Shown here: positions 45,763-57,439 of the stretch, piece by piece
Position numbering within the stretch: position 1 is the stretch's first letter
How the letters are laid out: each line of letters begins with the position of its first letter
Assembly: GCF_033568475.1 (NCBI RefSeq)
Contig: NC_133121.1
Coordinates: 5,022,001 to 5,086,000 of the forward strand
DNA length: 64,000 nt
DNA from: Henckelia pumila
Taxonomy: Eukaryota > Streptophyta > Magnoliopsida > Lamiales > Gesneriaceae
Direction of reading: 5' to 3'
Notes under the pieces: model-generated
The model's input: the letters and a program-made list of their open reading frames with translations, nothing else
What the model was told of the DNA's origin: nothing
Databases searched by the model: none
Made by a program: the position numbers and the translations under genes

Positions 45763-46025
45763 ATGCCATCCATGTGGGTAGTACCCATGGGTGGCGTGTC
45801 ACTTTTTACTACCCACGTGCGTGGCATCAACACTTCAGTAAAAAGCCCCTACGAGTTTTTGCAATGTTCTGTCTTCCGGTTGAGTAGATGCTACCCGCAG
45901 GGTAGTGCCCTGCGGGTGACGTGGTGACTCATGATTGGTTAAAATTCGTGGGCCCCACATGAGACCTATTAATTTTGACCAATCATGGAGTTACACATCA
46001 TTCGCAGGATAGTATCCTGCGGGCG
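45763..46025. repeat. cluster of four inverted repeats
   Basis: In order: arms 45763-45784 and 45807-45828 (22 bp, about three mismatches) enclosing the palindrome ACCCATGGGT; arms CCCGCAGGG 45894-45902 and CCCTGCGGG 45908-45916; arms 45927-45946 and 45971-45990 (about 20 bp, two or three mismatches, core ATGATTGGTTAAAATT); and CGCAGGAT 46003-46010 with ATCCTGCG 46014-46021. The second and fourth stems are related in sequence. It may be one or two small foldback elements. No coding. Confidence 0.65.
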
Positions 46026-46392
46026 GCATGTACTAAATCCATCCTGAGATGGTGATAACAAAAAACATTAGGATTTCCCTTTTTCCAAAAGCTGAAGGTA
46101 ATGAAAAAACAAACTGAATTTCAGTAGTACTGAAGTGAAATTCAGCCAAAAGCTTGACGTGGAAAAATGTGCTAACTTCAGCTTTTGTGTATAAAATCAC
46201 TGCCATAAGCTACATAAATCATGATGTCCCAGGAAACTCATGTCACTATTACTTGGAAAATAAAAAAAGCAGCTGCAATGCAGACTCATTTGAATCATCC
46301 AATTCATTTGAACTCGTTGAATCCAATCCCGGTTGAACATTATCTGTGCAAGACTTGATGATTTAAGCATAAGAAATTTAGAATACACATGA
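46026..46392. other. spacer upstream of the chimeric locus, no clear exon
   Basis: A 60-codon plus ORF (46154-46336) has no recognisable motif. An upstream exon of the 47022-49585 locus could lie here but cannot be shown. Confidence 0.3.
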
Positions 46393-46715
46393 GGCATAAA
46401 TCCCATTTAGCAAAATGACCGTACACCGTCCCATAACCCTTAAACGTATGATCGGCTCACCCGTGCGAGTGTTCTTTTGCATAAATCCCATTCACATTGC
46501 AAAATGACCGTACACCCTCCCATAAACCCTTAAAGGTATGATCGGCTCACCTGTGCGAGTGTTCTTTTGCATAAATCCCATTCACATAGCGCTATGACAG
46601 TACACCCTCCTCCATAAACCCCACCATAAGAAATTTAGAATACGGCATAAATCCCATTCACTGTGCCACCCTCCTATAAACCCTTAAAGGTATGATCGGC
46701 TCACCTGTAACATAT
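46393..46715. repeat. tandem repeat, about 88-bp unit, four copies
   Basis: The unit begins GCATAAATCCCATTCAC and includes AAATGACCGTACACC, CCATAAACCCTTAAAGG and TATGATCGGCTCACC. Copies start at about 46393, 46479, 46569 and 46644. The third lacks the ATGATCGGCTCACC part, and an AAGAAATTTAGAATAC phrase precedes the first and last copies. Confidence 0.8.
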
Positions 46716-47021
46716 TCTTTTTTTGGGTGTTTTTTTTGGGTGTGCAGCCCAGCGATGTACTTTTCCGGCGCTCCGATTTCTACGCGTGTGTGTGTGTGTT
46801 TTTTTTTTGGGGAGATTATTAGCTGATTTTTTTTTGGTGTGTTTTTGGGTGTTCTATTTAATCCTTAACCGTGGCTAAAATATTTAGCTTTTACCTACAA
46901 TTTTAGACTTTTAGCTATGATTAGTTACAATAAATTTTTGTAGTCTTATCTAATATCAAATCCTTACCCATTCAACACAATCATTTGACCATGTTTCTTT
47001 TTTTTTTCCATTTTTGTTCAG
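46716..47021. other. low-complexity spacer
   Basis: T-rich with a short (GT)n run near 46784-46800. It ends in a polypyrimidine stretch and CAG acceptor before the first exon-like block at 47022. Confidence 0.4.
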
Positions 47022-49585
47022 GAACACTGGAAAAAAATGTCAAGGTAATTTCTAGATAAAATAACCAGAAAGGGGCAACATTGACTCCTCACTAGATAGA
47101 CGTATTTAATTACTTTTAAATAATATTTGTAGTTATATTTGATTTAAAAAAATTTTACAGGCATTTTGAGGAACTGTTGAAGCATCATTTGCGTACATAC
47201 TATTACCGTGATGGAATTGTCTTATTGCTTTACAATTTCCCCCATGAACGGTTTTTATCACCCGTACGCAATCAAGGATGTACTGGAAGTTGTGCATTTG
47301 TATCTGTGATAACATGCATTGAAATGTTGTTCAGAATGCATGATAAGATTATTACGGCACCGGGAGGATGGATGAGGTTGCGAAATTATTTTTTGGATAT
47401 AAATGAAGTATATAATCATTTGTATTTAAAATTTAGTAGTATTCCCGACGCCCTTGAGCGATATCTGGATCCCGCTAATTTAAAAGGAACTTGGACGGAA
47501 CATGTCTTATTTTATATGATAATTTTCGGGGTGCAAGCAATGTCCAATTGTGTAAATCCGTCCTATAGAAATTTTATGGCTAATTACGACGATAAGGTAC
47601 GATTTTATCATATACTTTTTTTTAGCTATTTAGAAATATATAGTTAATTAACTAAATATTTTGTTTTTATAGGCACAAAGACATGGAATACTATCATACA
47701 GGATCTTGGAAAAAGCAGATGTATTGACATGCGTAGCAACATATCCAGTTATTGCAGGGATCTATTTCTATGATAGTCTAAATGGTTATGATCAGGTAAA
47801 TACATAATATTTCTTTATTTATTTGTTTTTTTATATTCAATAACATAATATTATTTCAATGTTAAGGCAATTTATGATGGTCCATCAGAAAATGAGAAAA
47901 GAAAGAAGCCGAATAGTCTACATAATATTGTCGTTGTGGGAAGCACGATAATACTGAAAAAGGGGGAGCGCAAATTGTATCTAATTTGTCAAAACTGTCA
48001 TGGCAATACTAATGGATTTCAAGGATTCTTACTCCTGCCATTTGACTGTGAGCATTTATTCACGGAATTCTGGTTGCCCATTGTGGACGCACGCATGAAC
48101 AATCTTCCGTTCAAGGGTATTACAATAGGGGTAAAAGGAAAAAGAGAATGGACCACTACAATGAATTACGCATCTTGCGTTTATTTTGAAGAGGTATTGA
48201 TTATATAGATTGATATGACTGTTTCCTAGTTTTCATTTTGGTTTGGTGAAACACTACACTGGTATAAATGCAACCTTTAGAGTAAGTTTGAATACGGAAA
48301 AAGAGGAATATAACTACATTATCAAAGGCTAAATTTCTTTTTCATTGTTTAACCTTTCGCTGGCATATGAAGTTTGGATGTCAATTTTTGTTATATATTT
48401 TTAGGATAGAGATAAAACATTGAACTTAGCTGACAATGAAGAATATTGTCCTCTCATACCTGAAAGCGAAGAACATCAATCTGCTTACATGAGGTACTTT
48501 AACTTGTCTATTATTCTTGTCATTAATTAGTCGGTATCTATATATTTTAGCTTTAAAACTACCTTCTTTGGAATAGTTTTGTGATATTTGTTGTCATTAC
48601 TGTGTGATGTTTGCGATTAGCCATGTGTTGAGTACTTGTATGGTCAACTTTAAGGTTTTATTAGTTGGAAAGTCATATGTTTTATTTTTATTATATTTTA
48701 TTATTATTACAATTTTTTTTTTAATTATCTTTTTGGCTTTTCTTTTTGGGAGATGAGCTCATTAAAAAATCTAATGGTTAAGTGGCAGAAAAAAAAGATT
48801 AATCCTAAAAAAAATTTCATTATACCGAGATTATGAGCTCATTTGGCAAACTTGTTCTCTATCCGTGTACAGTGATCCATCTCTCCGCGTAGCATATATA
48901 GATGAAGTTGAGGTAAGAGAAGGTGGAAAAAACCAGAAGGTATACTATTCCGTATTTGAGAATCTTGATCAGGTGAATATTGTTTTCAACTCTGAATTTA
49001 ACCCCATGAATTAGTTTGGGCTTTAGCTCTGATTCAGTGTAAGTTATTTCCTTCTGAAGGAAATCTATCGTATAAAGTTGGCTGAGTCGGCAAAGGTAGG
49101 GGAAAACAAACCTGAAATTAAAAATCATGCGATCATTTTCAATCGTGGAGAAGCTCTGCAGACGATTCATATGAACGAGGTAAAATTGAAGTCTGAATTG
49201 AGCAATTTACCAACAGGTCTTCCCATTCTAAAGCCTTTGTTTTTAGGACAACTACTTGGAAGAAGCCTTCAAGATGCGCAATTTGGATGAGGAATTTAAT
49301 GAGGACCATGGAGTGCGACCGCCATCCATCCTGGGTGTTCGCGAGCAGATCACAGGAAGGTTGGATATTAACTAAAAGTTCCTATCAATTTTGGTTCTGT
49401 TTCAGGTTTTCCTCTCTCATATCTTTCACACATTTAATTTCAGTGTTTCGTCTCTGGCTTGGTTTATGTCAAACCAAGAAGCAAGTTCAATTTTCTCATT
49501 TCGGGACACACATTTAGATTCTGGAGTTGAAAATGGTAAGCTAACATACGAATTAGTGAACGATGACTACATCACCCTTAGTTGA
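47022..49585 (+). CDS. chimeric gene: papain-like cysteine peptidase joined to a truncated callose synthase segment
   Basis: Nine exon-like blocks: 47022-47044, 47161-47596, 47673-47795, 47867-48193, 48405-48493, 48873-48972, 49060-49179, 49247-49359 and 49444-49585 (stop). All have GT/AG borders, phases fit at every join, and there is no internal stop. Block 2 has LSPVRNQGCTGSCAFVSV, like the papain Gln-and-Cys active site (NQGxCGSCWAF) but lacking the Trp. Block 4 has LHNIVVVGST (His) and LICQNCHGNTNGFQGFLLL (Asn; papain KNSWG...WGxxGY). From block 6 the protein is callose synthase-like: DPSLRVAYIDEVEV, NQKVYYSVFENLDQ, EIYRIKLAES, NHAIIFNRGEALQTIHMNE, DNYLEEAFKMRNL, VSSLAWFMSNQEAS. It then ends in an unrelated tail. 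The callose synthase part lacks the rest of the catalytic loop and all membrane spans, so glucan synthesis is not expected. The 5' start is unknown. Expression is unproven; it could be a pseudogene. Confidence 0.65.
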
Positions 49586-50177
49586 CCCAAATCATTCATC
49601 TATGTGAGATTTACTTTGGTGGATCTCCTGAGAATCTATAATAAAACATGCTAAGTTTAAAAGCTTACAGTGGCATTCGTTGTTCATTGGTTCATAGGTC
49701 TTGGTTCTTGGGTACCGGTGGAGATAATCCATATATTGGATGCTTGCGTTGAAATTCCGCAACTTGGGGTGGTGAGGTCCCTTAATATTCATGTCAGTGG
49801 CGCCATCGGGAGTATACTCGTCAGCACCGAAGACTATAGTAAAGTTTGATTTGCCCCTCTCGGATAAACTTTTCTGCGTTGTACGTCCAAATTTATTCAG
49901 TTTAATTGATTAGATTTATCGTAAATCTTGATATTTTTCTTAAAAATAATTATCTGGTATGAATTGTGGAAACCATGGAATTCTGCGCCTATGACAGTTT
50001 TTTTTTATTTTTTTATTTTTATAATTGAAATTTGTTAATATATATCAATTTTCATTTGCTTTTTATCGGTGGTGGTAATTATGTTGTATTATTGCCCCGC
50101 CCAACGGCAACATAGATTCATAACAAACACATGTTTTGGCCGAAGGAAGTTGGGATTTTCCAGTTCTTTTTAAGTAG
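49586..50177. other. 3' flank of the chimeric locus, nothing recognised
   Basis: AT-rich; no exon, repeat or motif that I can support. The remaining callose synthase exons expected downstream were not found. Confidence 0.4.
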
Positions 50178-50459
50178 GAAGAATGTTCTGGATTGCCAAT
50201 GAGCCCTTGGCCCAATGGTTAAGGGTGAGGCCCTGAGATCAATTGGTCTTAGGTTCGATATTCGCTGATTGCGGGTAGGTTTCCTAATTTATTTAGGTAA
50301 ATTTAAGTAGTTTCATCGTTCGAGATAAGCAAGTCTCGAGTCCATGCTCAAGTCCCGTCGAGTGTGCGGATAGTTTTATTATTTTGTATTTTCTTGTAGT
50401 TGTAATATTGATGAATCATTGTACTTGTACTCTAAAAAAAACGAAGAATGTTATGGATT
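50178..50459 (+). mobile_element. tRNA-derived SINE with target-site duplication
   Basis: The body (about 50196-50442) starts GAGCCCTTGGCCCAATGGTT, holding a pol III A box (TGGCCCAATGGTTAAGG). About 40 bp later GGTTCGATATTC fits a B box. It ends in TTGTACTTGTACTCT and an A-run. The flanks GAAGAATGTTCTGGATT (from 50178) and GAAGAATGTTATGGATT (50443-50459) are a 17-bp duplication with one mismatch, the mark of LINE-driven retroposition. Confidence 0.85.
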
Positions 50460-53068
50460 CTTGGAGTAATTTGAATATTTAAAGCACGTACATAATGCCT
50501 TAAATGTGATGTCATCTCGAAGCTGTCAGAGCTTCATATTATATTTTAAATCTTACAAAGATTCTGGACTTTCTAAAAATATGTTTCTATAGTAAATGAA
50601 AATTAGTAATATAAAATGTTGTAGAATCTTAACATGTTACCCTTGGCTTCATATTATACAGCCTATGTTGGTTAACTGCAACAAAAAATAAAGTCAAAAA
50701 CTACGACACATGCATAGCCAAATGATAAAACCTAGGACGACCTAGATATATAATTCAATCCCTTAGATCAACGTTCCGAGCGCAATTCTGGCAAACACTA
50801 CCAGCCCACTCGATCCAAGACATATAAACTTTTTTTATAAAAATTCTTTTACTATTAATATTTATTTTAATAGTATTTTGGAAAATAGCAATATTGCACA
50901 TCTTAATGGAATTTCCTGCTCCATCCCTGGAAATAACAAAAATTAAAATAACTAATATAACGCAATACTGCATGTACGATTGCATTGCATAATTTGTATG
51001 AAATGCTAGTGTTTACCATATGCCTTGCCAATAGGATTATGGATCCAGTGTGTCATTGGTGAACAATGTTATAGAAAACGAGACTAAACGTAATGAAGCC
51101 TGAAACAGAAAAACTATACAATTTGTTCAAAAGTTATAAAAAAAATGATGCCAATTCAAAAACTAAACTTGTATAGCGCAAAACAACAAGTCAGTTATTT
51201 AGTTGAAACTTCTAATTTGGACTTCAAATCTATATCAATTATAAAAATGTGTACCAAGATCAAAATTTTCATTTTGTATTGTCAACTTTAATTTGTCATT
51301 GGTTAATTGTGCACACTTGATAAATTTGTGAGAATGTTTTTGTAAAATAAATTATTATAGTAATGTCAAAATTGACATAGTATATGCATATTAGAACGAT
51401 CCAGTTTCCTAAAAGATTGAAATATCAAAATATTTTTATTTGCTGGATTGTAAATAAAGTAAACAGATTTTTTCTACAAAAATTTTAAAAAATTTTCCGC
51501 AAAATCTTAATTAAATATTCGTCCAATTTTCTAAAAGATTGAAACACTAAAATATTTTGATTTTTATTTGTTTGTAGATAGAATGTAGATATTTTTTCAC
51601 AAGAAAACATATGTATTTTAATTTGTGTTAAGATCTTCATGAGCTAAATAATTATATCATGAATTCATAAATATATATTAAAAAATATATAATTGATTGT
51701 GTTTAAAAGAGTCATATGTTTCTAATAAACTCTTATTTTCTTATTTGTGTAAGGAATTCTTAAATCAAGGAGAAGAATTCGAAGGTTTTTGAAGAAATTT
51801 TTGTAGTCTTTGTTGCTGTTTCGTGTTGTCGTGCATGTTAAAGACAATAGAGACAATACTCTCAACTTGTTGAAAAAATTAGTCTTTACTGTTTTTCGTA
51901 AAATCCATATAGTATTGATTTATAAAACTGATTTATATTTTATATTAATTATTTAGGCTTAAGTCACCCACACAAGTAGTACTAAGTTACTTGTGCATGA
52001 TCATCTCTGGTCTTTTTAATTTTATTAGTTATTAATATTTTATTATTCCGCTGCATGTTGTTTTTGGTGTTGCAAACACAGTAGACAATGCGAACTCTAC
52101 ACGATAAACAATATAATTACATCTTACATTTACAAAACTAACTAATCTTGTATTGCAATTGGATGCAATTGTTATAAGAAAATTGATTAAGTTTAATGCT
52201 TAAACTGTTAAACATAACTAAACAAAATAATTTCAATGGAACGAGTCCTCAATCTGTGGACAATCCAACAACTATAAAACGAAACAAAATAATTAGCATG
52301 CATGTCATGTCAGTGAAAGAGACGTAAATAATTGACAAAATTGATATTTTAGCCATGTAAGTTGGTTTATGTTGGATTTTAGTCTTCTAAGTTATTATTA
52401 TTTGGGTTTCATCCAATAATTTGATTTTTTTTTGTTTTGGTCATTTTTCTATGGAAACCAATAAACTCATCGAATATATATTACTTAACGTTGATTTACT
52501 GTTGTGTGACTTATATGATGCAAATAAAGTTAACGTTACATAATTAAAATACACCTAATAAAAAAAGAAACAAAAAATTAACCAGGAAGACGTTCAATAT
52601 TTCAAAATTGGAGGGGAAAAATATTTTCATTTCGCTTAGGTAGATTAATTTAATTATAATATGTATTACAATTTTTTTTAAAAAAATTATCATCATATGA
52701 GTAAATCGGTGATATACAATATTCGTTGTAATTGGTGATTCCAAACAAACAAAGATTAAAAAAAAAATCCAAGTTATGGAATGAAAATTAAATTTTGACA
52801 AATTTAATAATTAAAATCTAAAACAAGCCAATTTACAAGACAATAATATTAATTTTCCTCTACAAATTGTAATGGATAACGTCTCGTCACAGAGAAGTCG
52901 GCCAAGACCTAATGAGATTTGAAACAAAACAAATAAATAATGAATGATATTGCATCTCAAAAGAACTATATCATAAATTGTAATTACTTTAGTTTCCACA
53001 TTCATAGAGTCAGAAATATTACCGGTTGGACATTGTTATTTTGATAGGAGGTCATTTTTTTATAAATT
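50460..53068. other. AT-rich intergenic sequence, no gene seen
   Basis: All ORFs are short and without motifs. A segment near 52330-52450 (TTTTAGCCATGTAAGTTGG, TTTTAGTCTTCTAAGTTAT) resembles interiors of common plant MITEs, but ends were not found. Confidence 0.4.
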
Positions 53069-53069
53069 A

Positions 53070-53151
<82 letters not shown>
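53069..53151. repeat. (AAT)n microsatellite
   Basis: About 27 uninterrupted trinucleotide units, long enough to be highly variable between individuals. Confidence 0.95.
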
Positions 53152-53152
<1 letters not shown>

Positions 53153-54003
53153 AAAAAATTATTCTATTGTAAGCTTAAAATTTTTCCTAGAAAATTTCGA
53201 AAGAAAATTTTATAATATAAAACAAAACCAATATTCTATTATAAAAATAATATAAAACACAGTAATGACTAATGTTTCATTTCAAAGATTAAGGGATTGT
53301 TTGTAATGATTAAAAAAAAGTGATTTTAAGATTTTGACTTATAAAATCACTTTTTGTGTGTTTTTTAAATTCAAATTATGTATTAATTTATACTTAACTT
53401 AATTAAAATCCAAAAGCTAGTCATATGGTGATTATGACTCTCCAAAAACGATTCTAATAAAAATATCAATTTTAAAATCATTCTAATCAATTATTTATCA
53501 AACACTACCCAACTTTGATTTTTAGATTTTTATATTTGTTTTCAAACACTATAAACTTTTGATTTTTTTAAACTTTTTTTATAATTTATAAATTTAATTA
53601 CTTTTACAAAAAAATGATATTTTACAAATTATGTTTTTGACACTTGTGGTTAAGCTATTGCCACATGTCAAAGTGTAACACAAAGATTTTAAATTGTGTC
53701 AACCATCACATCTCGATTACTCTCAAATATGAAGGAATTAGTGCAAAGTACCACTCAAGCGGTAAAAGGTGCTAAAACATTTTAAACCGTGTCAAACATC
53801 ACATTTCGGATCTCATTTCCAAATTTTGTTTCATTTCATACTAATGTAAGCAAGAGACCAGTATTTGGTAGTAAAAAGTAAATATAAAAGAAAAATATTC
53901 ACCAATATTCGTGTAGGTATTATGACATAGAACACTATACTATAAGCTTTGTCATAGCTAGTTCCATCACGTCAAAAAGCTAATATTTACCAACCCAGGA
54001 AAG
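53152..54003. other. intergenic, includes a small hairpin
   Basis: Around 53315-53355 an AAAAAGTGATTTTAAG / TTATAAAATCACTTTTT inverted repeat occurs. GATTGTTTG near 53294 and CAAACACTA near 53500 hint at a decayed MITE. No gene seen. Confidence 0.4.
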
Positions 54004-54911
54004 TGTAAAATATTATTAATTTGTAATGTCATGACATGCAATTATTAATCATTGTTGATAGGTTAAAATGCACATATGTATATTTTGAATTTGTTAATAA
54101 AAATGGGTCGTAGTATTCAAAATATACAGTTTGTTTGGATACCTAAAAAAATAGGATTTGAAATTGGAATTAGAATTAGAATTGGAATTGTATTTTAAAT
54201 ATATGGAATTGAAATTCCATTTTGGTGTTTGAAAAAAAGTTAAAATATATTTTGAAATTTGATGATATAAATTTTATATGAATGATATTTTGTAAAAAAG
54301 TTTGACGAAAACTTAAAATTTATAACCAACGTACATATATTTATTATTAAAATATTTTTTTATTTTTATAAACCCAAATTTCGTGAAATTCCATGAAATC
54401 CGACCAATTTTATAAGGATTTCAGATACTTAAATAAAATCCTATGAAATCTCATCTAATACCAATCTCGTTTTGAAATCCCGTTTTGCCAAACACTAAAA
54501 CCGTGTTTTCAATTCCAAATCCCACCAAATCCAATGCAATTCCGTGATTCCAAACATAATGAAGGCTTTCTATCCATTTGTCTTTTGTATTAGTTGTTCA
54601 CGTTGTCAAAATTGAAAGCCATCATCACATACATTGTATTCAAAAGTTAGTGTTCAAAGTCAAGGCTAATTAATAGCTTGCGTGATCATATTTGTATTGT
54701 TTATTTTAAAATAATTGCCCTATAAAATGCAATGAGATGCATGAAGTGAAAGAAATAAAATTCATTTTCATCATTTTCCTCTCGTACTTTCTTTGCTCCG
54801 CATAATTCTTAATTTTCTCAGTATCCATATTAAACATAAAAAACCTCCAACATCTTATCATAATTGTTCATTAAAATCCTTGCATACCAATATATATACT
54901 GGTACCAAACA
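54004..54911 (+). repeat. 5' LTR of the copia element, with inserted MITE
   Basis: It begins TGTAAAATATTATTAATTTG and ends GGTACCAAACA. The parts 54004-54129 and 54558-54911 align with the 461-bp 3' LTR; the middle is the insertion. The end differs slightly from the 3' LTR (extra ACTGGTACCAAA). Confidence 0.85.
54130..54557. mobile_element. MITE-like insertion (about 428 bp) in the copia LTR
   Basis: Present only in the 5' LTR, so it arrived after the copia element. The ends TTTGTTTGGATACC and GATTCCAAACATA form an imperfect inverted repeat. Inside are GGAATTGAAATTCC-type palindromes. The duplicated target could not be fixed; the family is uncertain. Confidence 0.65.
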
Positions 54912-54917
54912 AAATTG

Positions 54918-54930
54918 TGGTATCAGAGCC
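54918..54930 (+). other. primer-binding site of the copia element
   Basis: TGGTATCAGAGCC, complementary to initiator tRNA-Met, six bases after the 5' LTR. Confidence 0.85.
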
Positions 54931-54972
54931 ACATTCATTTTCTCATTTGCAAAAATATTCTGAGACAAAAAA

Positions 54973-55900
54973 ATGTCTAAAGATTCATTAACTACACCCA
55001 TTCCAGTATTTGATGGGGAAAATTATGAATTTTGGAGAGTCCAGATGAAAACTCTATTTATCTCTCATGATCTTTGGGAGATAGTAGAGAGTGATATATC
55101 AGAACCAGCAGATGCCGAAACCTTGGCCATGTGGATTGAAGAAAACCAAATAGAGTACCGAAAAAATATCAAGAGAGATGCCAAAGCCTTATTGTTTATT
55201 CAATAAGGTGTAAATCGATCCATTTTTCCTAGGATCATGGGTGTCGAAATTTGCAAAAAAGCCTGGAATATTCTAAAAATGGAGTTTCAAGGGTCCGAGA
55301 AAGTTATCTCCATCAAGCTTCAATCTTTATGGCAAGATTTTGATAATTTAGACATGAAAGATAACGAAGAAATCCATACATTTATTTCACGTGTAGTTGA
55401 AATAATCAATCAAATAAAAAGTTACGGAGACATCATTGAAGACAAGAAAATCATTGAAAAATTTCTGCGGAGTTTGCCACAAAAATTTGAACATGTTGTG
55501 ATTGCAATTGAAGAATCAAAAGATTTGTCAAAACTCACGATGGTGGAGTTGATGGGTTCTTTAGAAGCCCATGAAAAAAGGATGAGTAAATTTGTTGGAC
55601 CTTCCATTGAGCAAGCCTTTGAGTCCAAGATCAAAATTGCGGAGAAGAAAAAATATGAAAGTGGAGAATCAATCACATCCCAACAATTTCAACAAAAAGG
55701 AGGATTAAAAAATTATCGATACCGTGGACGAGGAAGAGGAAAACCACGCTTCAACAACAATCAAAGAGGCAGTGGCAATATCAATTCTAAATATTCGTGT
55801 TTTTTTTTGCAAGAAACCGGGTCATGACTCAGTAAAATTGTTGGGATAGATGCAAAACTTGTAAAATTTCAAACCGCTCTTATAAAGACTGTTGACACAA
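54973..55900 (+). pseudogene. copia gag, two disabling changes
   Basis: It starts MSKDSLTTPIPVFDGENYEF, then WRVQMKTLFISHDLWEIVE, the usual copia gag opening. A stop interrupts at 55204-55206 (LLFIQ-stop). The second frame (55237-55827) continues with ISIKLQSLWQDFDNLDMKDN, IHTFISRVVEIINQIKSYG and LRSLPQKFEHVVIAIEESKD, the UBN2-type gag core, then an Arg/Gly-rich RYRGRGRGKPR stretch. A one-base excess in the T-run at about 55797-55808 shifts the frame just inside the zinc knuckle; the other frame still shows CFFCKKPGHD, with the final Cys codon apparently changed. Confidence 0.88.
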
Positions 55901-55954
55901 ACAAAAAAATGAAGAAAACGAAGCAAACTTCACGGAGGAGAACGATAAAAAAAT

Positions 55955-56275
55955 AATGTTTATTCTTGTATGAACATGACCAAAAATTCCTTGAATATGT
56001 GGTACTTGGATAGTGGTTTAAATAGTAATCACATGACAGGACATAAGGATTACTTCATCAAATTTGATTAAAGTTGCTCATCGGAAGTCAAGATGGGAGA
56101 CGAAAAATTTCAACCTGTTGAAGGCAAAGGAACTGTAGCCGTGAGGACAAATGGAGGTAACACAAAATTTATTGAAAATGTCTTATATGTTCCTAATCTT
56201 ACTTCAAATTTACTGAGTGTTGGACAATTAATTCAAAATGTTTACTTAGTTAATTTTGAAAAAAAGTGAATGCAA
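55955..56275 (+). pseudogene. copia aspartic protease region
   Basis: MWYLDSGLNSNHMTGHKDYF contains the copia protease motif (usually WYLDSGASxHMTG), with the Asp-Ser-Gly kept and a small change after it. Downstream are VKMGDEKFQPVEGKGTVAVR and ENVLYVPNLTSNLLSVGQLI, the usual protease C-terminal phrase. A stop after FIKFD and a frameshift before integrase break it. Confidence 0.8.
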
Positions 56276-57110
56276 AATAAGGGAAAAAGATAAGAAACTG
56301 ATTGTGGAAATTAAAATGGCTCCGAACAAAGTATTTTTGTTAACAATGCCACGGGATAATAATATCTCATTAAATGTTAAAAAATCTGAAAAATCACTTT
56401 TGTGGAATTTGAGATATGGATATTTGAACTATCATGGACCGAGACTGTTGAAACAAAAAAACAGGGTGATTGGACTTCCTGATATTGAACTTTTGGACCA
56501 AACATGTGAAGAATGTATATATGGTAAAATGTACCGATTACCTTTTTCTAAGACTGCTTGGAGAGCAAGACAACCTCTTAAACAGATACATGCGGACATT
56601 TGTGGACCAACAAGGACATCATCATTTTAAAACAAAAAAATATTTTCTTCTTTTTGTTGATGATTTTAGCAGGATGATGTGGGTGTACTTCTTGGAGCAA
56701 AAATAAGAAACTTTTGCAGTATTTGTCCTGTTCAAGAAGATGGTTGAAAGAGAGAGCAATATCCAGCTCAAGACACTCAAAGCTGATCGTGGTGGGGAAT
56801 TATTATCTAAAGAATTATCAAATTATTGCAGTCAAGAAAGAATCTGAAGGCAGTTGACAGCTCGCTACACACCTCAACAAAATGGTGTAGCTGAAAGAAA
56901 AAAACGAACCATGTCGAAATGACCAGAAGCATGTTGAAAGCAAAAGGTCTTTCCAACACCTTTTGGGCTAAAGTTGTCAATACTGCTGTGTACATCCTCA
57001 ACAAATCACCTATCAAGGCCAATTCAAATAAAACTCCTTACAAAGCTTGACACAAGCGCAAACTAGAAATCAAACACCTTCGAGTTTTTGGATGTCTGGC
57101 TTATTCTCTC
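56256..57110 (+). pseudogene. copia integrase, broken
   Basis: The zinc-binding region reads LLWNLRYGYLNYHGPRLL and CEECIYGKMYRLPF. The two His of the HHCC motif (usual WHxRxGHLN) are replaced by Asn and Tyr. The core follows in several frames: QIHADICGPTRTSSF, then KKYFLLFVDDFSRMMWVYF, DRGGELLSKELSNYC and QQNGVAERKKRT, which hold the usual D, D and E. Frameshifts lie near 56630 and 56900, with a stop near 56704. It continues as VVNTAVYILNKSPIK and [18 protein letters not shown]. Confidence 0.85.
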
Positions 57111-57439
57111 ATTCCTTTACAACATCGAGAGAAATTCGACGAAAAAGATGAAAAATATATTTTTATTGGCTACAGTGATGAATCAAAAGCCTATCGTTTG
57201 TTTAATAAAAAAAAAACAAGTTAGTAATTTCAAGAGATGTTCACTTTAATGAAATGAAAGCATGGGAGTGGGAAAATAAAAATTCCACTAAATCAAAACA
57301 AAAAGAAGATTTTGGTGCAAGTTCTACAGTGGATCCAGTACACGGCCAAAATATATTTGACTCAGATTCTGATTCAGAATCCCCTCTGAGAAAGGTACGT
57401 TAACTAAGAGAAATTTATGATTTATCAAATGTTGCATTT

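Noticed and set aside
50196..50260. Possible tRNA gene from A-box and B-box matches
   Set aside because: The sequence does not fold into a full cloverleaf by eye, and the 17-bp duplication plus A-tail identify it as a SINE.
53300..53520. Possible complete MITE around the AAAAAGTGATTTT hairpin
   Set aside because: Terminal repeats and a target duplication could not be matched.
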